From Epiperipatus broadwayi (Eukaryota > Onychophora > Udeonychophora > Euonychophora > Peripatidae), in assembly GCA_028023455.1 (NCBI GenBank), contig JAQFVV010012498.1, positions 2,883,001 to 2,947,000 on the forward strand: a stretch of DNA of 64,000 nucleotides. Direction: 5' to 3'. Below the pieces are notes generated by a model, which ran no database searches, was not told where the DNA came from, and saw only the letters and a program-made list of their open reading frames with translations. The translations under genes were made by a program, and so were the position numbers. Every line of letters begins with the position of its first letter. Within the stretch, counting starts at the first letter, position 1. Shown piece by piece: positions 35,680 through 46,480 of this stretch.

Positions 35680-36450
35680 ATTCAAATATAAGTATATTTT
35701 CTATACTCAATTTAATGTAATTAAAAGGGATGTGAACTCAAACTTTCAAGCTCCCTATGGCTATGCACTCTCTCTTATACAACTGATACAAATACAAGTG
35801 AAAACATAAATGATCTCCAATATATTCATTTCATGTGAACCAGCACTCAACAGTTAGTCAGATAATCCATCTTCCCACATATACATCATCAGTTCTCTGT
35901 TTGTATTAAAATATCAACTTTTCAAACTTTAATGGACAAGCTTCAATCTTCTCCATCTTCCTATTCTCCAGTCATTGGTGGAACACTCAAAGCCCTTGTT
36001 GATGCCAATATTATTGTCATACCCATGTTGACTTTATATCATCTGACCCCTCATATATAGGACCTTAATATATCAATTTAAATACACAGAAGAAGGATAG
36101 TTTGATACAAACTGAATAAGTAATATTAAAATATAAATTTATTTTCTGTACTAAATACTTAATGTAATGATAAGAGACTTGAACTCAGATTTCAAGCTTC
36201 CTAATCTATAGACTTAAAATTACACAACTCATGAACATGATCACATACATGTATCTCCAATATACATATTTTATGCTGAACCAACACACATCAGTTGGTC
36301 CAGGTCACCATTTCCCACACATATATACAATCACTGTGCAATTTATATTAATAGAGAAAATTGCAAACTTTAATGCACAAACTTCAATCTTCTCCACCTT
36401 CCAATTTATTATCCATGTCATTCAGAATCCAATGATGGAATAGTCAACAT
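35680..36450 (+). repeat. Diverged tandem duplication, about 440-bp period
   Basis: 35680-36010 and 36120-36450 align in the same order: ttaatgtaat, gaactca.a.tttcaagct, atctccaatat, acatcagtt, ttcccacatatatac, aactttaatg.acaa.cttca, atcttctcca. Many substitutions separate them. The origin is unknown; the minus-strand gag remnant that follows makes a degraded LTR-element tail possible. Confidence 0.6.
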
Positions 36451-37599
36451 CAACATGAGTATCAAAATAATATTGGCATCAATTAAAACTTATTTATTGG
36501 ATTTGATCATCAACTCACAATATTGGGATGGACAAATAAATCTATTTCTGACACTGAGAATACATTTAACTAAAGCCTCAGTCAACTATGAGTCTTATAG
36601 ATTACTAAACATATATTATCAATATTATGACTTGGTCACTTTGAAATCTAGAGGAAAATAAACAATACAATATCTGAAATTATATCTGGCTCACTTTTGA
36701 AACTTAGAGGATGACAAATATAAAATTATGCCTGGATCACTGGTGAGATTTAAAGGCTGAAAAATTTAATATAAACTCATTGAGAACAGTGCTAAGATAA
36801 AGACTATCTGGAATATCATGAAAACATTGTAGCCTCAAAACAGTGAAAAATCATCCATATATCACCAGTACAGAAAGCAACATGATCAACTTTCAACAAA
36901 CTCATGAAATTATTTTTAATTTAAATTTTATGGTAGTATCTCTATTTATTTACCTTTATAATTTATATTACATAATTATTTTTCTATTTTCTTATAATAT
37001 TTGCCCAATTAACTAATCCAAAGTCACCAACGTAAGAACCAATCTTATTCATATCAGGTTTAAAACTTATCTCTTTCTAAATATTTTTATTAATATTCAG
37101 GCCCTCACTCAGGATGACTTGAAGAATCTTTTATTTATCATATCATAACTTTCACTTATTTCTAAAAAAATGACTTTTTTATTTTGTGCTTTTTGGATTT
37201 ACATTTTGTGTTTGGTTTCACATAATAAGTTTTTAAATGTAATAATTTATAAGTTATTATGTCTAGCATATTTATTTGTATTAACTCTGGGTTTTGTTCT
37301 ATAATTCTTGAAGTTTTAACACCAAGTAAATCACGTCTATACTTTAAGCTATTAAACTGATTTTCTTAATCAGTCATTTCTTTAATAATTTAATTTATTT
37401 TCTAAACTAATCTTTTCTTCATTTTTACTCTTATTTATATTATGTGGACTTTCAAATACGTGATCAATTATAACATAGACATCAGCATCCAAAACTTCTG
37501 TGTCAAAATGGAACTTATTTATACTATCAATATCATGATTATCTTTAATTTAAGCACTCTGACATTTATCATTAATTTTATCTGTTTCATTCTAAAATT
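36451..37599. other. AT-rich DNA, possible gag/pol relic
   Basis: No clear gene. It lies downstream, in the minus sense, of the gag remnant at 37600-38045, so it may hold its decayed remainder. No motif is secure. Confidence 0.3.
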
Positions 37600-38045
37600 A
37601 TATCACAATTGGCTTTATCTATTTGATGATCTACTAAAACATTTTATTTTCTTTAATTTTCTTCATCAACTGGGTTCTATCCTTTATCATCTGGGCTCTA
37701 TCATCTTTATTCAATTGGACTTCAATACCCAATCCACTAATTTTTCTTTCTAACCCTACAACTTGACTTTCTAACCTACTTATTATATATTCACTTAGTT
37801 GTTCTACTTATTTTTATTCTGTCTGGTCAATTCTCAATTTGACTTCTAAGCCCTATGTTCTGTTCTTCCATTTGATATTTTATTTCTTTATTTTATGATT
37901 TATGATTTTCCATTTGTCCCTTTATTTCTTTTTTAATATCTGCAAACATGTTCATTATCATGCTTATAAACTCATTACTATAAGATTCAGTTTCACTTCC
38001 TTGTACTTTCATTTTTGTATTAGCTCTTGTAACTGTAGACTTCAT
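37600..38045 (-). pseudogene. Gypsy-like gag N-terminal remnant
   Basis: A minus-strand frame from an ATG at 38043-38045 reads MKSTVTRANTKMKVQ, then DIKKEIKGQMENHKS, a stop, and continues NKEIKYQMEEQNIGLEVKL, RLESQVVGLERKISGLGIEV and MIKDRTQLMKKIKE. The MxTRxxxKM start and charged heptad repeats resemble the N-terminus of Ty3/gypsy gag proteins. Two or three stops break it. The capsid part was not recognised. Confidence 0.5.
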
Positions 38046-38350
38046 CACTAGACATAAAAAACTATAATAACAATTGTTAAACTTTCCAACACAAATTAGA
38101 AACACACATATATATATATATATATTGATATGGATATGTGTCTCATGGCATACAACAATATAGTAGTGTGTGTGCATATATATATATAAAGTTGAAAGAA
38201 AAAAAGAAATAAACACAAACAAAAATTTTTGTAGATAATTTCTATATTACACTGGAATAACAATTGAGAAATAAATAATTTTAAATTAAAAAAAATATAT
38301 AAATTAAACATTTTAATTAATATTTTATTAATTAACATGCTTTTATGTTA

Positions 38351-38368
38351 ATATATATATATATATAT
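38351..38368. repeat. (TA)n tract at LTR junction
   Basis: First of four TA tracts that separate the chain of LTR-type insertions between 38.35 and 44.61 kb. Confidence 0.9.
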
Positions 38369-40560
38369 TGTAATGATCCAGAGAAAGCGACTTAACGTCA
38401 ACTGCCCTACAGGGCGCCATCTTGGCATTTGAACCTAGAAAAATTTATAAAGTAGGCAGATACGTAAGTCAAAAAAAAAAATTTTTTTTTAAATATTTTG
38501 GTTCCGGTCGTTAGCCCATGTCACTAGCTCAGGGAGTAGCAGAGATTTAATAATATCATATGGTATCTAATTATATTTCAATATTAAAAAAATAAATAAA
38601 ATAAGCCACTTCCAGTAATTAACATACAAACATTTATTTATTTCACATATATATAAGATTTAAAATTATTTTAGTATTAGTTTTACAGTTCAAAATTTAA
38701 CCTACATTTTTAACTTTGATTTTTGACTTTAATTTACATTTACTTACTATTATATTCTAATTTTATATTTTTAATTAAGTTCGCACAGATAAATTTATGA
38801 AAGCTTGTTTTATAATGTTGAATATAGATCGGTTACATAGATTCCATGGTCAAAAACATTTCAAAATAAACATAAACGATCAAAATACAAAATTATTGAT
38901 TACTGACAATTGCGGAGGGAAATTTATATGTAACCCATTAGTATTCACCATAAGATACTTGCATTGTCACCAATAATTTAAAAGACATCCGAATAAATAC
39001 ATTTTAGATACTCACCATAAGGTATCATTATTTATCGAATGTCTATATATTTTGATCAAATATGGAAACGCAAAACATAGTTAACCAATAAACAATCCAT
39101 GCAAGCGTCTATAAACAACTTAAATTTAATGCATTTTTATTTAGGGTCGAGTATGAATAGACCAGATAAATTTGCTTTTGAAAATAAACATTCTATCCCT
39201 ATTTAACCTTAGACTAAAATTCGTAGTCAAACTGGCATCAATTTATCTGATATATCGATGTATTCAATGTAATAAAATACGGCAGCACAAAAGGTTAAGA
39301 GAAGAAATTGCCTCTTATGAGATAGGAATATTACATCTATCTGCAAAGAAGAGCAATAAAACAAAAAACTCCATAGAAAGGAACTGCGGTATCTGACTTA
39401 TAATTCCTTCCATAGGCAAACGGAAGTGCATGGCGTATGAAGCGATTCTGCCCGTAGCGAATCAATATTACATCTACTAATCACACCAATATATCCAATC
39501 CATTGACCCAATTTAACCACGAAACAAATAACCTAAGATTACCCTCCCCTAATATAACTTTACAAATCTATACAGCCATTCACGCCCGACTTAAGTTTAA
39601 CATTGATATATTTTAATTCATCGGAAAACAGAAATCATAAATAAACTTAAAGAACAAAGTTAAATAAATGGAAATGATTTTACACAAATAAATAAAAAAA
39701 TACATCAAATAACATTTTAACTACTTTAGTCAGATAGGAAACTAATGCAATTATTTTAAATACGAAAAGTTTTTAAATTTAATGTTCATTAATTGTAAAG
39801 TTCTTACGGTTTTAAACAGTTCATCTTTATCTGTCATTTGTAAGTTTGAACGGGAATTCCCACGCCATCCTCAAAAGATTGGTATCTATTTAGCCATTGT
39901 TTTATTTATTCATTCGGAGGTTTTTTAGTTCAATTGGTCCTCAATGTAGGAAACGATAGTTCATTTCTCTTTTCTTTAACAGCTGAAAGAATTGACCGTG
40001 CGTCTGTCAATTCCTTCACCTCAACTCCGTACTAATACATATAGTCACATCGTAATAATCAATAATCAATCACTAATAATTTTCAACCTTGTCCTTTTAT
40101 ATTCATTTGAAGGATTGCATTTACATTACATCATCAATGCGATGATCCTTTTCGTTGAGGTCCGATTTCCCAATGGATTTATTTCACTTGCTAAAAGTTT
40201 CTATTGTTTTCCTATCTGACTGATGTTTTTACATTTAAATGCCCAAGGCTGGTTTACATTTAACTAATTAACAATCATTTCCATTTCTGATTAATTAATC
40301 TGTTTTCCAAATCAAATATATATTTTTATCTCTAAATCTTTTTAAGTTTTTGTTTTTAAAATACCTTTTCTATTTTTAATACAGTTTTATTTTAATAATT
40401 TTTTTTTATCTGTGCGATTTAATATATACGAGTTTAAGATGATATTTAATTTCAATTTTTAATTCTAAAAGAAAATTTTTAAATGCGAACTTTTTAATTT
40501 ACTTTCATGTTTAATAAATAAAAAACAACAACAATGTAACGAACTTCTGTGCTCATTACA
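38369..40560. mobile_element. LTR-type insertion, 2.2 kb, TGTAATGA/TCATTACA ends
   Basis: Bounded by TGTAATGA and TCATTACA, a perfect 8-base inverted terminal repeat of the TG...CA kind, with ATAT on both outer sides inside TA tracts. It is GC-richer than its surroundings and holds no credible gene. Internal inverted patches occur (for example agtcagataggaaa near 39728 and tttcctatctgact near 40206). A solo LTR is the simplest reading; a foldback DNA element is possible. Confidence 0.6.
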
Positions 40561-40586
40561 ATATATATATATATATATATATATAT
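40561..40586. repeat. (TA)n tract between two insertions
   Basis: 13 TA units, flanked by attaca on the left and tgtaac on the right. Confidence 0.95.
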
Positions 40587-41937
40587 TGTAACGTTTATTT
40601 ATATACGTTGCAAATATATTGGCATTTGGTAAAAGCTAAAAAATAAAAGTAAATTTAGATTTTTTTTTGAATAATTTTTTTTTTAAAAAAATAACGTACA
40701 ATGAAAGTTAAATTATTCTTTCGTTTTTTTTTATGTAATTAGAAATAAAAGTTAGAATTGGAGAGAACAAAAGACAAAAATTACCAATCTAGATAAGAGA
40801 AAGTAAAAATATTTCAACTAATTAAAGATGGCAAAATTATGCTGAAAAAAATAGAGACTTTGTAACATAAATTTTGTAAAGAATATATAAGATTATCAAC
40901 GGATATTTTGACAAACAAAAGTATGCACAGAAGTCGGAAAACTGGGCCTCTAGAGAGTATAAAAGGCAGAGATCAGTTTGAAGAACGTCTTGGTTTAGCT
41001 GATATTCTTTTGGTTGGTTTTGGATTAGAGAATCCAGACCACTCTACGATGAAAAAGTTATTCATATGAGAGTAGACCGGAGCTTTAGCTGACATCATTA
41101 CCGATGGACACCAGAGAAGCTTACGCGACTAGCCTATGGAACCAGCACCAAGATCAACTAATAATCAAAGGCAGTGAGCTCAATTCAACCCTGAAAAACT
41201 ATGCATAGTTATCTACTACTGAATTCACAAAACTTACCGGTAAGTTAAGATTACTTATTCCTGATTGTGACAAAATTAAGTGTTTGCAAACAAGTCTTAA
41301 AATAATCCCGATAGAGACTTTCATTTTTTCTGTACAAGAGACTTTTGTTTATACCAGAACTTTTTAATTAATTATTTTATTTTATTGATTGTGTCATATT
41401 TGAATTAATATGTGTTCTTCGTGATTTACTTGATTAGGAATTCTCATTTTAACTTAAACAGATTTTTAATCTGTTATAATAATAAAAATATTTCTAATAT
41501 CAATTTTCATTTGTCCATTATTAATAATAGTTATTATTTTTTTATTATTAAATCTATTAGTAGTTTAATAAGATTTAAAAATGTAATTTACCTTTGCCAA
41601 TATGTTTGAATAAGCCCAGGAATAATAATCTTAAAAAAAATAATTCTCGTTACGGTATGATGCAATACCGATTAGTTTAAAAGTATTTTTTTTTAGTTGT
41701 GAAATGTTAAATGGCGATTTCAGCGAATTCTTAGGAATTCTGGTGCCCAGATTAAATAAATTAAAAGCTGATTTCATCAATAGCACAATTCTCAACAATT
41801 AATAGGCCGAGTTGATCAGGAAATATAGCTATGTTTTTAGAATAGAAATATAACTCTTCTTTTTTTGACATAGCTTGATCAACTCACGCGCAGTTTATAT
41901 TAGCATGTAGAGGCCCAGCAAACCGGAAAACGTTATA
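40587..41937 (+). mobile_element. Solo LTR, same family as gypsy at 7.6-12.4 kb
   Basis: 1351 bases, the same length as the intact LTRs (1355 and 1358). In plus sense it starts TGTAACGTTTATTTATATA and ends aaaacgttata, where intact copies end AACGTTACA. It shares the TATA-like 12-mer (40955-40966), the palindromic donor (41232-41245), tacaatgaaagt and ttgatcaactcacgc blocks, but the bulk is diverged, so it is an older relative. No internal region remains. Confidence 0.85.
40955..40966 (+). promoter_or_regulatory. TATA-like box in solo LTR
   Basis: GAGTATAAAAGG, identical to the boxes in both intact LTRs although surrounding bases have changed. Confidence 0.65.
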
Positions 41938-41949
41938 ATATATATATAT

Positions 41950-44560
41950 TGAAACCCTCCCTACAACCTCCATCTTTTCACTTATTTATAATTGCCCAGG
42001 CGCCAATTCTATGCAAAATAGAATAAATTTATAATTATAAATTATATTTAAACTTAATTAAAAGATTTTTATATTGAAATTACCCTATGGCTTAGCTCAG
42101 TTGAGGTTATAGGGTATGGTCTTTATATGTCAAGCCAACAAGGATGATAAAAACATCTATAAACAATAATATTATAAGATTAATTGAAATATAGAGCATC
42201 TGTTCAATACTAAACTATTGCACAATCATCAAGTATCATATTTAATATAGAATAGATAATTATTAGGACCGGGTACTTTTCTATCCATATCACTATCTAT
42301 TCTAAACAAAGTAAAATGTATTACTGGCATTGTAATACTGAGACTTATTACCACTAAACAAATTTAACTAAAACTTGAATTATTTGACAAACTTATATCT
42401 TCTATAACTATGCTATGATAATTAGATGTGTGTGTGTGTGTGTGTGTGTGGAAATGAAGAATCGAACGTATATAATCAAGGAATTCCTATAAGCTGTTGA
42501 TTCAATAAAATATTTATTAAAAAAAAATAAAATCAAAAATAAATCATAAATAAAAAAAAATATTATTGATACACCTTTATCACCAATTATATTTCTTCTG
42601 TGGTAAAATGAAAATTCACTACTTTTAATATGTTAATCATATATCTTCGAACATGTGCGTTTGTTTATATAATAAATATCATGAATTTCTAAACTATATT
42701 CTATTGGATTATTTATAAAACTTTGATGATGACAGAAATTAATCATCTTTTATACATAATATAGAATTTTATATAACACTTGTCTGTTATAACCAATTTA
42801 TATTCCATCTAACATTAACTATACAAAAATTAAAGACAAGCATGGGACAATAATAATAAAACACTTATATACGTGAGAGTTAATAATATCTTCCAAACTC
42901 CATTTAAATAATCTAATCATTCCTGATCATTTCTATCATCAAGTTATATTCACTCTACTTCCTATATAACCAATTTATAACTGATAAGGTTTTTATTCTT
43001 TATTTTTTTAAATAAAATCATTAACGAAATTCAGCATAATAAATACAATTAAAAAAAAAAATATATAACATCACGCACATATCCGAACATCTATAACCAC
43101 CGATAATATAACTTCTAGATTATATAAAATAATACATAATCATATTATAAATGATATGAAGTTACATTGTATTTGTTGTTTTTTTTTAAAAAAAAATAAA
43201 TAAATAAAATAAATAAATAAAAATTGATTATACATCTGCTGTATTCAGTAATGAAAATATTTATCAGTATCTTGTCATTACAGGTTAAATTTTTTTAAAA
43301 AAAATTGAAAGTTAAAAGAAACACATATATTAATTTCAATGACACAGTAGATTATAACATAAAAAAAAAAGTCTATCCATTGTTAAAGCATATTTTTGTT
43401 AAGAATGGCAATAGACTTTTCCTTTTAGAATTCTGTGATAAGCCTTATAATTACATTTGCATGCATTGAAAATTATTTTGTTATAGACACGCGTATAGTG
43501 AAGTTATACAATATAAATTATCTTCTTGATATCAGATTAGATATATAAATTTTTTTATTTTAAATTTTATTTTATAGAATATTGATAGCAGATTCTTTAA
43601 GTTAAAAATCAGGTGTTTAATTTTAGCGTCTAAGAAAAGAATTTGAGGTAGCTCTATTTTACAAAATGTTGCCATTTTAATATTATTCATGTTTTAATAG
43701 TATTTTAAAATAAATTATAATAACTTATCTTATGTAACATCCAGGTATTCCAAAGGTAGTGAACATAAATCATGACTTTAGCAGAACTTTGAAGCTGGTT
43801 TCCTTTTGGGTCTATCTCTTCATTGTTTTATTTATTCCAGTAGTACAATATGAATTTTCCATAAATATATTATTAGAATCCTTGTGATTTTTTTTATGTT
43901 TGTTATAATACTATTAGAGAGTTTTTTTGATTCATTTAAGTTTTTTTAACTTCTTCCTTGGAGCTTTGTTTTTTTATTACTTTTTAGTTATAAACCCTGT
44001 CTTTCTCTCTTCATGCCCTCTATGTTTCCATGACAACTTTGGAAGCTTGCCAGAAATAATATTTATAAAATTTTAAACAATATAATATTTGAATATACTA
44101 TACATAGTAATTAAAAAAAATATTAAACATTAATTATTAATTTTAAAATGTCATTTACTATTACAAATAATCTTTATCATTTTTAAAATATAAGATTCTA
44201 AAAAAATATATAATCAATAAATTATAAATAAAATATAAAAAAGAAAATTCTACTTAATAATACACATATGCATCTGCCTATGATGACATGCAAATCTTCT
44301 ATTGTACACAAACATCTACCACTAAACATATAGCCCCAAAATTCCATCAATCAATCTACCTATTTAAGATTTTAATTTTGTTAAATCCCAATTTTAATTA
44401 GCTAATCACATCACAGTTTAGGCCTAATTTTACCAAAAATTCAATTCCAAATATTATATTATATCACAATTCATTTTTCTCAACTAATTATCTTTATCCC
44501 TTATTAGTACAAATGTGACCTTTCCCATATTTCTTTCTGGTGCCAACGTGGAAGGTTACA
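41950..44560. mobile_element. LTR-like insertion, 2.6 kb, unresolved
   Basis: Bounded by TGAAACCCTCC and GGAAGGTTACA, roughly inverted ends, with ATAT on both sides in TA tracts. Near its left end (41992-42112) is the PBS-like and tRNA-like segment shared with 3106-3225, and directly outside that, in the minus sense, a purine-rich ggaggttgtagggaggg. Near the right end is tggtgccaacgtgg, also PBS-like. It may be a recombined or internally deleted LTR element. It contains a (GT)n run at 42427-42450 and AT-rich DNA with no gene. Confidence 0.45.
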
Positions 44561-44562
44561 AT

Positions 44563-44611
<49 letters not shown>
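44561..44611. repeat. (TA)n tract
   Basis: About 50 bases of TA with one TAA slip, flanked by gttaca and tgtaat. Confidence 0.95.
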
Positions 44612-44614
<3 letters not shown>

Positions 44615-44758
44615 AATTATAAAATTCCACTATCTATTTTGATTAGCAATTTTTTTAAATTAAAGCTTGCATAACAAATTTTGATAAAATTGCTACAAAG
44701 TTGTAAATGAATTGAAAAGAATCAAAATAAAGAACAGATATTTTTAATTACTGTATTT

Positions 44759-45001
44759 TTACACCCTGACTATAGAAATGTTGGAAAAAAGATTAGAAGG
44801 GAGACTATGAAAATATAACTGAATGTAAGACAGTGCAAGTTCAACTGCTGCTTCTAGTAATATAATGGAGGAGTTTTGATTCACATGGTGGTCAGGGTCA
44901 GCTATTATGTGGTTCATTAGCCCATATATATTGTATACTAACTGGCATGTCTGAAGTCTATCAAAGTCTAAACAAAATGGTACTGACTGTATGTATTCCA
45001 A
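44759..45001 (-). CDS. Unassigned 80-codon frame, possible exon
   Basis: A minus-strand frame with a protein-like composition that stands out from the AT-rich surroundings. It reads SVPFCLDFDRLQTCQLVYNI, then ADPDHHVNQNSS, then ILLEAAVELALSYIQ. It predicts helices and no repeats. A good acceptor-like site (ttatttttatctttcag) lies about 30 bases upstream of the ATG, but an in-frame TAA (44997-45010 region) separates the two, so the exon start is unclear. I do not recognise the family. A chance frame remains possible. Confidence 0.25.
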   Translation of the reverse strand: MEYIQSVPFCLDFDRLQTCQLVYNIYGLMNHIIADPDHHVNQNSSIILLEAAVELALSYIQLYFHSLPSNLFSNISIVRV

Positions 45002-45273
45002 CAGTTACCAGATTATATCTTTCTGAAAGATAAAAATAAATCAATATGCTGTTTAGAAAGAACCATATTATTCAGAAAGTCTGTCAGCTTACTGAAAAAT
45101 TAGTTTATACATATACTGCTTTATCTATATGTAGAGAGACACAGATAAAAGTACTGCATCATATATAGCTATCTAGTTTGAAGACATTTAGGTGTCTAAA
45201 AAATTCATGCTTGCAAACTGATAGAAACGTTTTGCATAAATGCTTGGAGTTAATATTTAGGTTTAGTTTCTAA

Positions 45274-45333
45274 CTCCTATCCCTTCACTGATGAGAGCAA
45301 ATCATCTTGAAATCAGCTGATCTGAGGGTGGAG
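45274..45333 (+). ncRNA. Hammerhead ribozyme candidate, unit 1
   Basis: The conserved core CTGATGA is at 45288-45294 and GAAA at 45309-45312. Stem I pairs ctcc..ccc..tca (45274-45287) with tgagggtggag (45323-45333). Stem II is short (gag with ctt, one G-U). Stem III is the palindrome atcagctgat: three pairs with a four-base loop, or a longer duplex in a dimer. Cleavage would follow the AUC triplet at 45322, which obeys the NUH rule. The tiny stem III fits the type I forms of PLEs and retrozymes, often active as dimers. Confidence 0.75.
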
Positions 45334-45687
45334 CAAAATGAAAGAAACAATGAATATTGACTCTGATGTTTATGTAAACAAATACACTTGTTTGGAGGTC
45401 TTGGTTAAGCTCCATCTATTGATCAATAATACAAGTGATAGCAGGTTTTTACGTATATAAAACTTGTTTTGTTTTTCGTAAATGTACCTTTAAAGGTTTC
45501 TTGCAATGATATAGATTGCAGAAGCTTTGATTATGTGGAGAAACTGAACTTTTATCAGACCCACATAGCTATCTAGTTTGATAGGCTGAGTTTGAAGACA
45601 TTTAGGTGTCTAAAAAATTCATGCTTGCAAACTGATAGAAACGTTTTGCATAAATGCTTGGAGTTAATATTTAGGTTTAGTTTCTAA

Positions 45688-45747
45688 CTCCTATCCCCTC
45701 ACTGATGAGAGAAAATCAGCTTGAAATCAGCTGATCTGAGAGTGGAG
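45688..45747 (+). ncRNA. Hammerhead ribozyme candidate, unit 2
   Basis: Core CTGATGA 45702-45708 and GAAA 45723-45726; stem I ctcctatcccctca with tgagagtggag; same palindromic stem III; predicted cut after C45736. Compared with unit 1, changes fall in stem I and the stem II loop, while all core bases are kept. Distance between the two cores is exactly 414 bases. Confidence 0.75.
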
Positions 45748-45892
45748 CAAAATGAAAGAAACAGTGAATATTGACTCTGATGTTTATGTAAATAAATACG
45801 CTTGTTTGGAGGTCTTGGTAAAGCTCCATCTATTGATCATTAATACAAGCGATAGCAGGTTTTTACGTATATAAAACTTGTTTTGTTTTTCA

Positions 45893-46394
45893 TATATATA
45901 TATAAATAAAGTATAGCTGGTGAGTAGTGTTACATATATTGAAAACAATAGCATTTTCAAGAATTCCATGAAAATGACATTCAAAATCTATAATTTACAA
46001 GTAAAACAAGTAAATAATATTTGTTTGAATTAAGAGTCTAAAAAACAAAGCATTGATTCATACACAATTTTAATTTTGAAAATACAGTAATCTTTAAAAA
46101 TATATTTCTAGATTAGGGAACAAAAATAACTTGCTGGGGTGTTTTTAAAGATGTTTACAATTAATATGGAGTAACCTGAAAAAAAGAAGAAAAATTTGAT
46201 GAAGAATGTCAAAGAGTAAAGAAAACTTTTACTTACCATAAAAAATAAGAGGTTAATTAATTCTTATAATTTATTTTTATATATATGCACATCATATAAG
46301 TGCATTTATGTATTAATAAAAAATAAATTGATTTTTTTTGTTTTATGTCTATAAAAATATGAACATGTTAATTTTTAAACTATTATAGAGCACA

Positions 46395-46480
<86 letters not shown>

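Larger units (their letters stand above)
45160..45892 (+). repeat. Retrozyme-like direct repeat, 414-bp period
   Basis: Unit 1 starts near 45166 (agctatctagtttg) and is followed by 45480-45566; unit 2 runs 45567-45892. About 310 bases are shared at well over 90 percent by eye. Unit 2 has a small internal duplication (gataggctgagtttg) and stops at a (TA)n tract. Each unit carries a hammerhead ribozyme candidate, so a transcript of the pair could be cut into 414-base monomers. This matches the design of animal retrozymes and of PLE pLTRs. No coding sequence lies inside. Confidence 0.75.
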
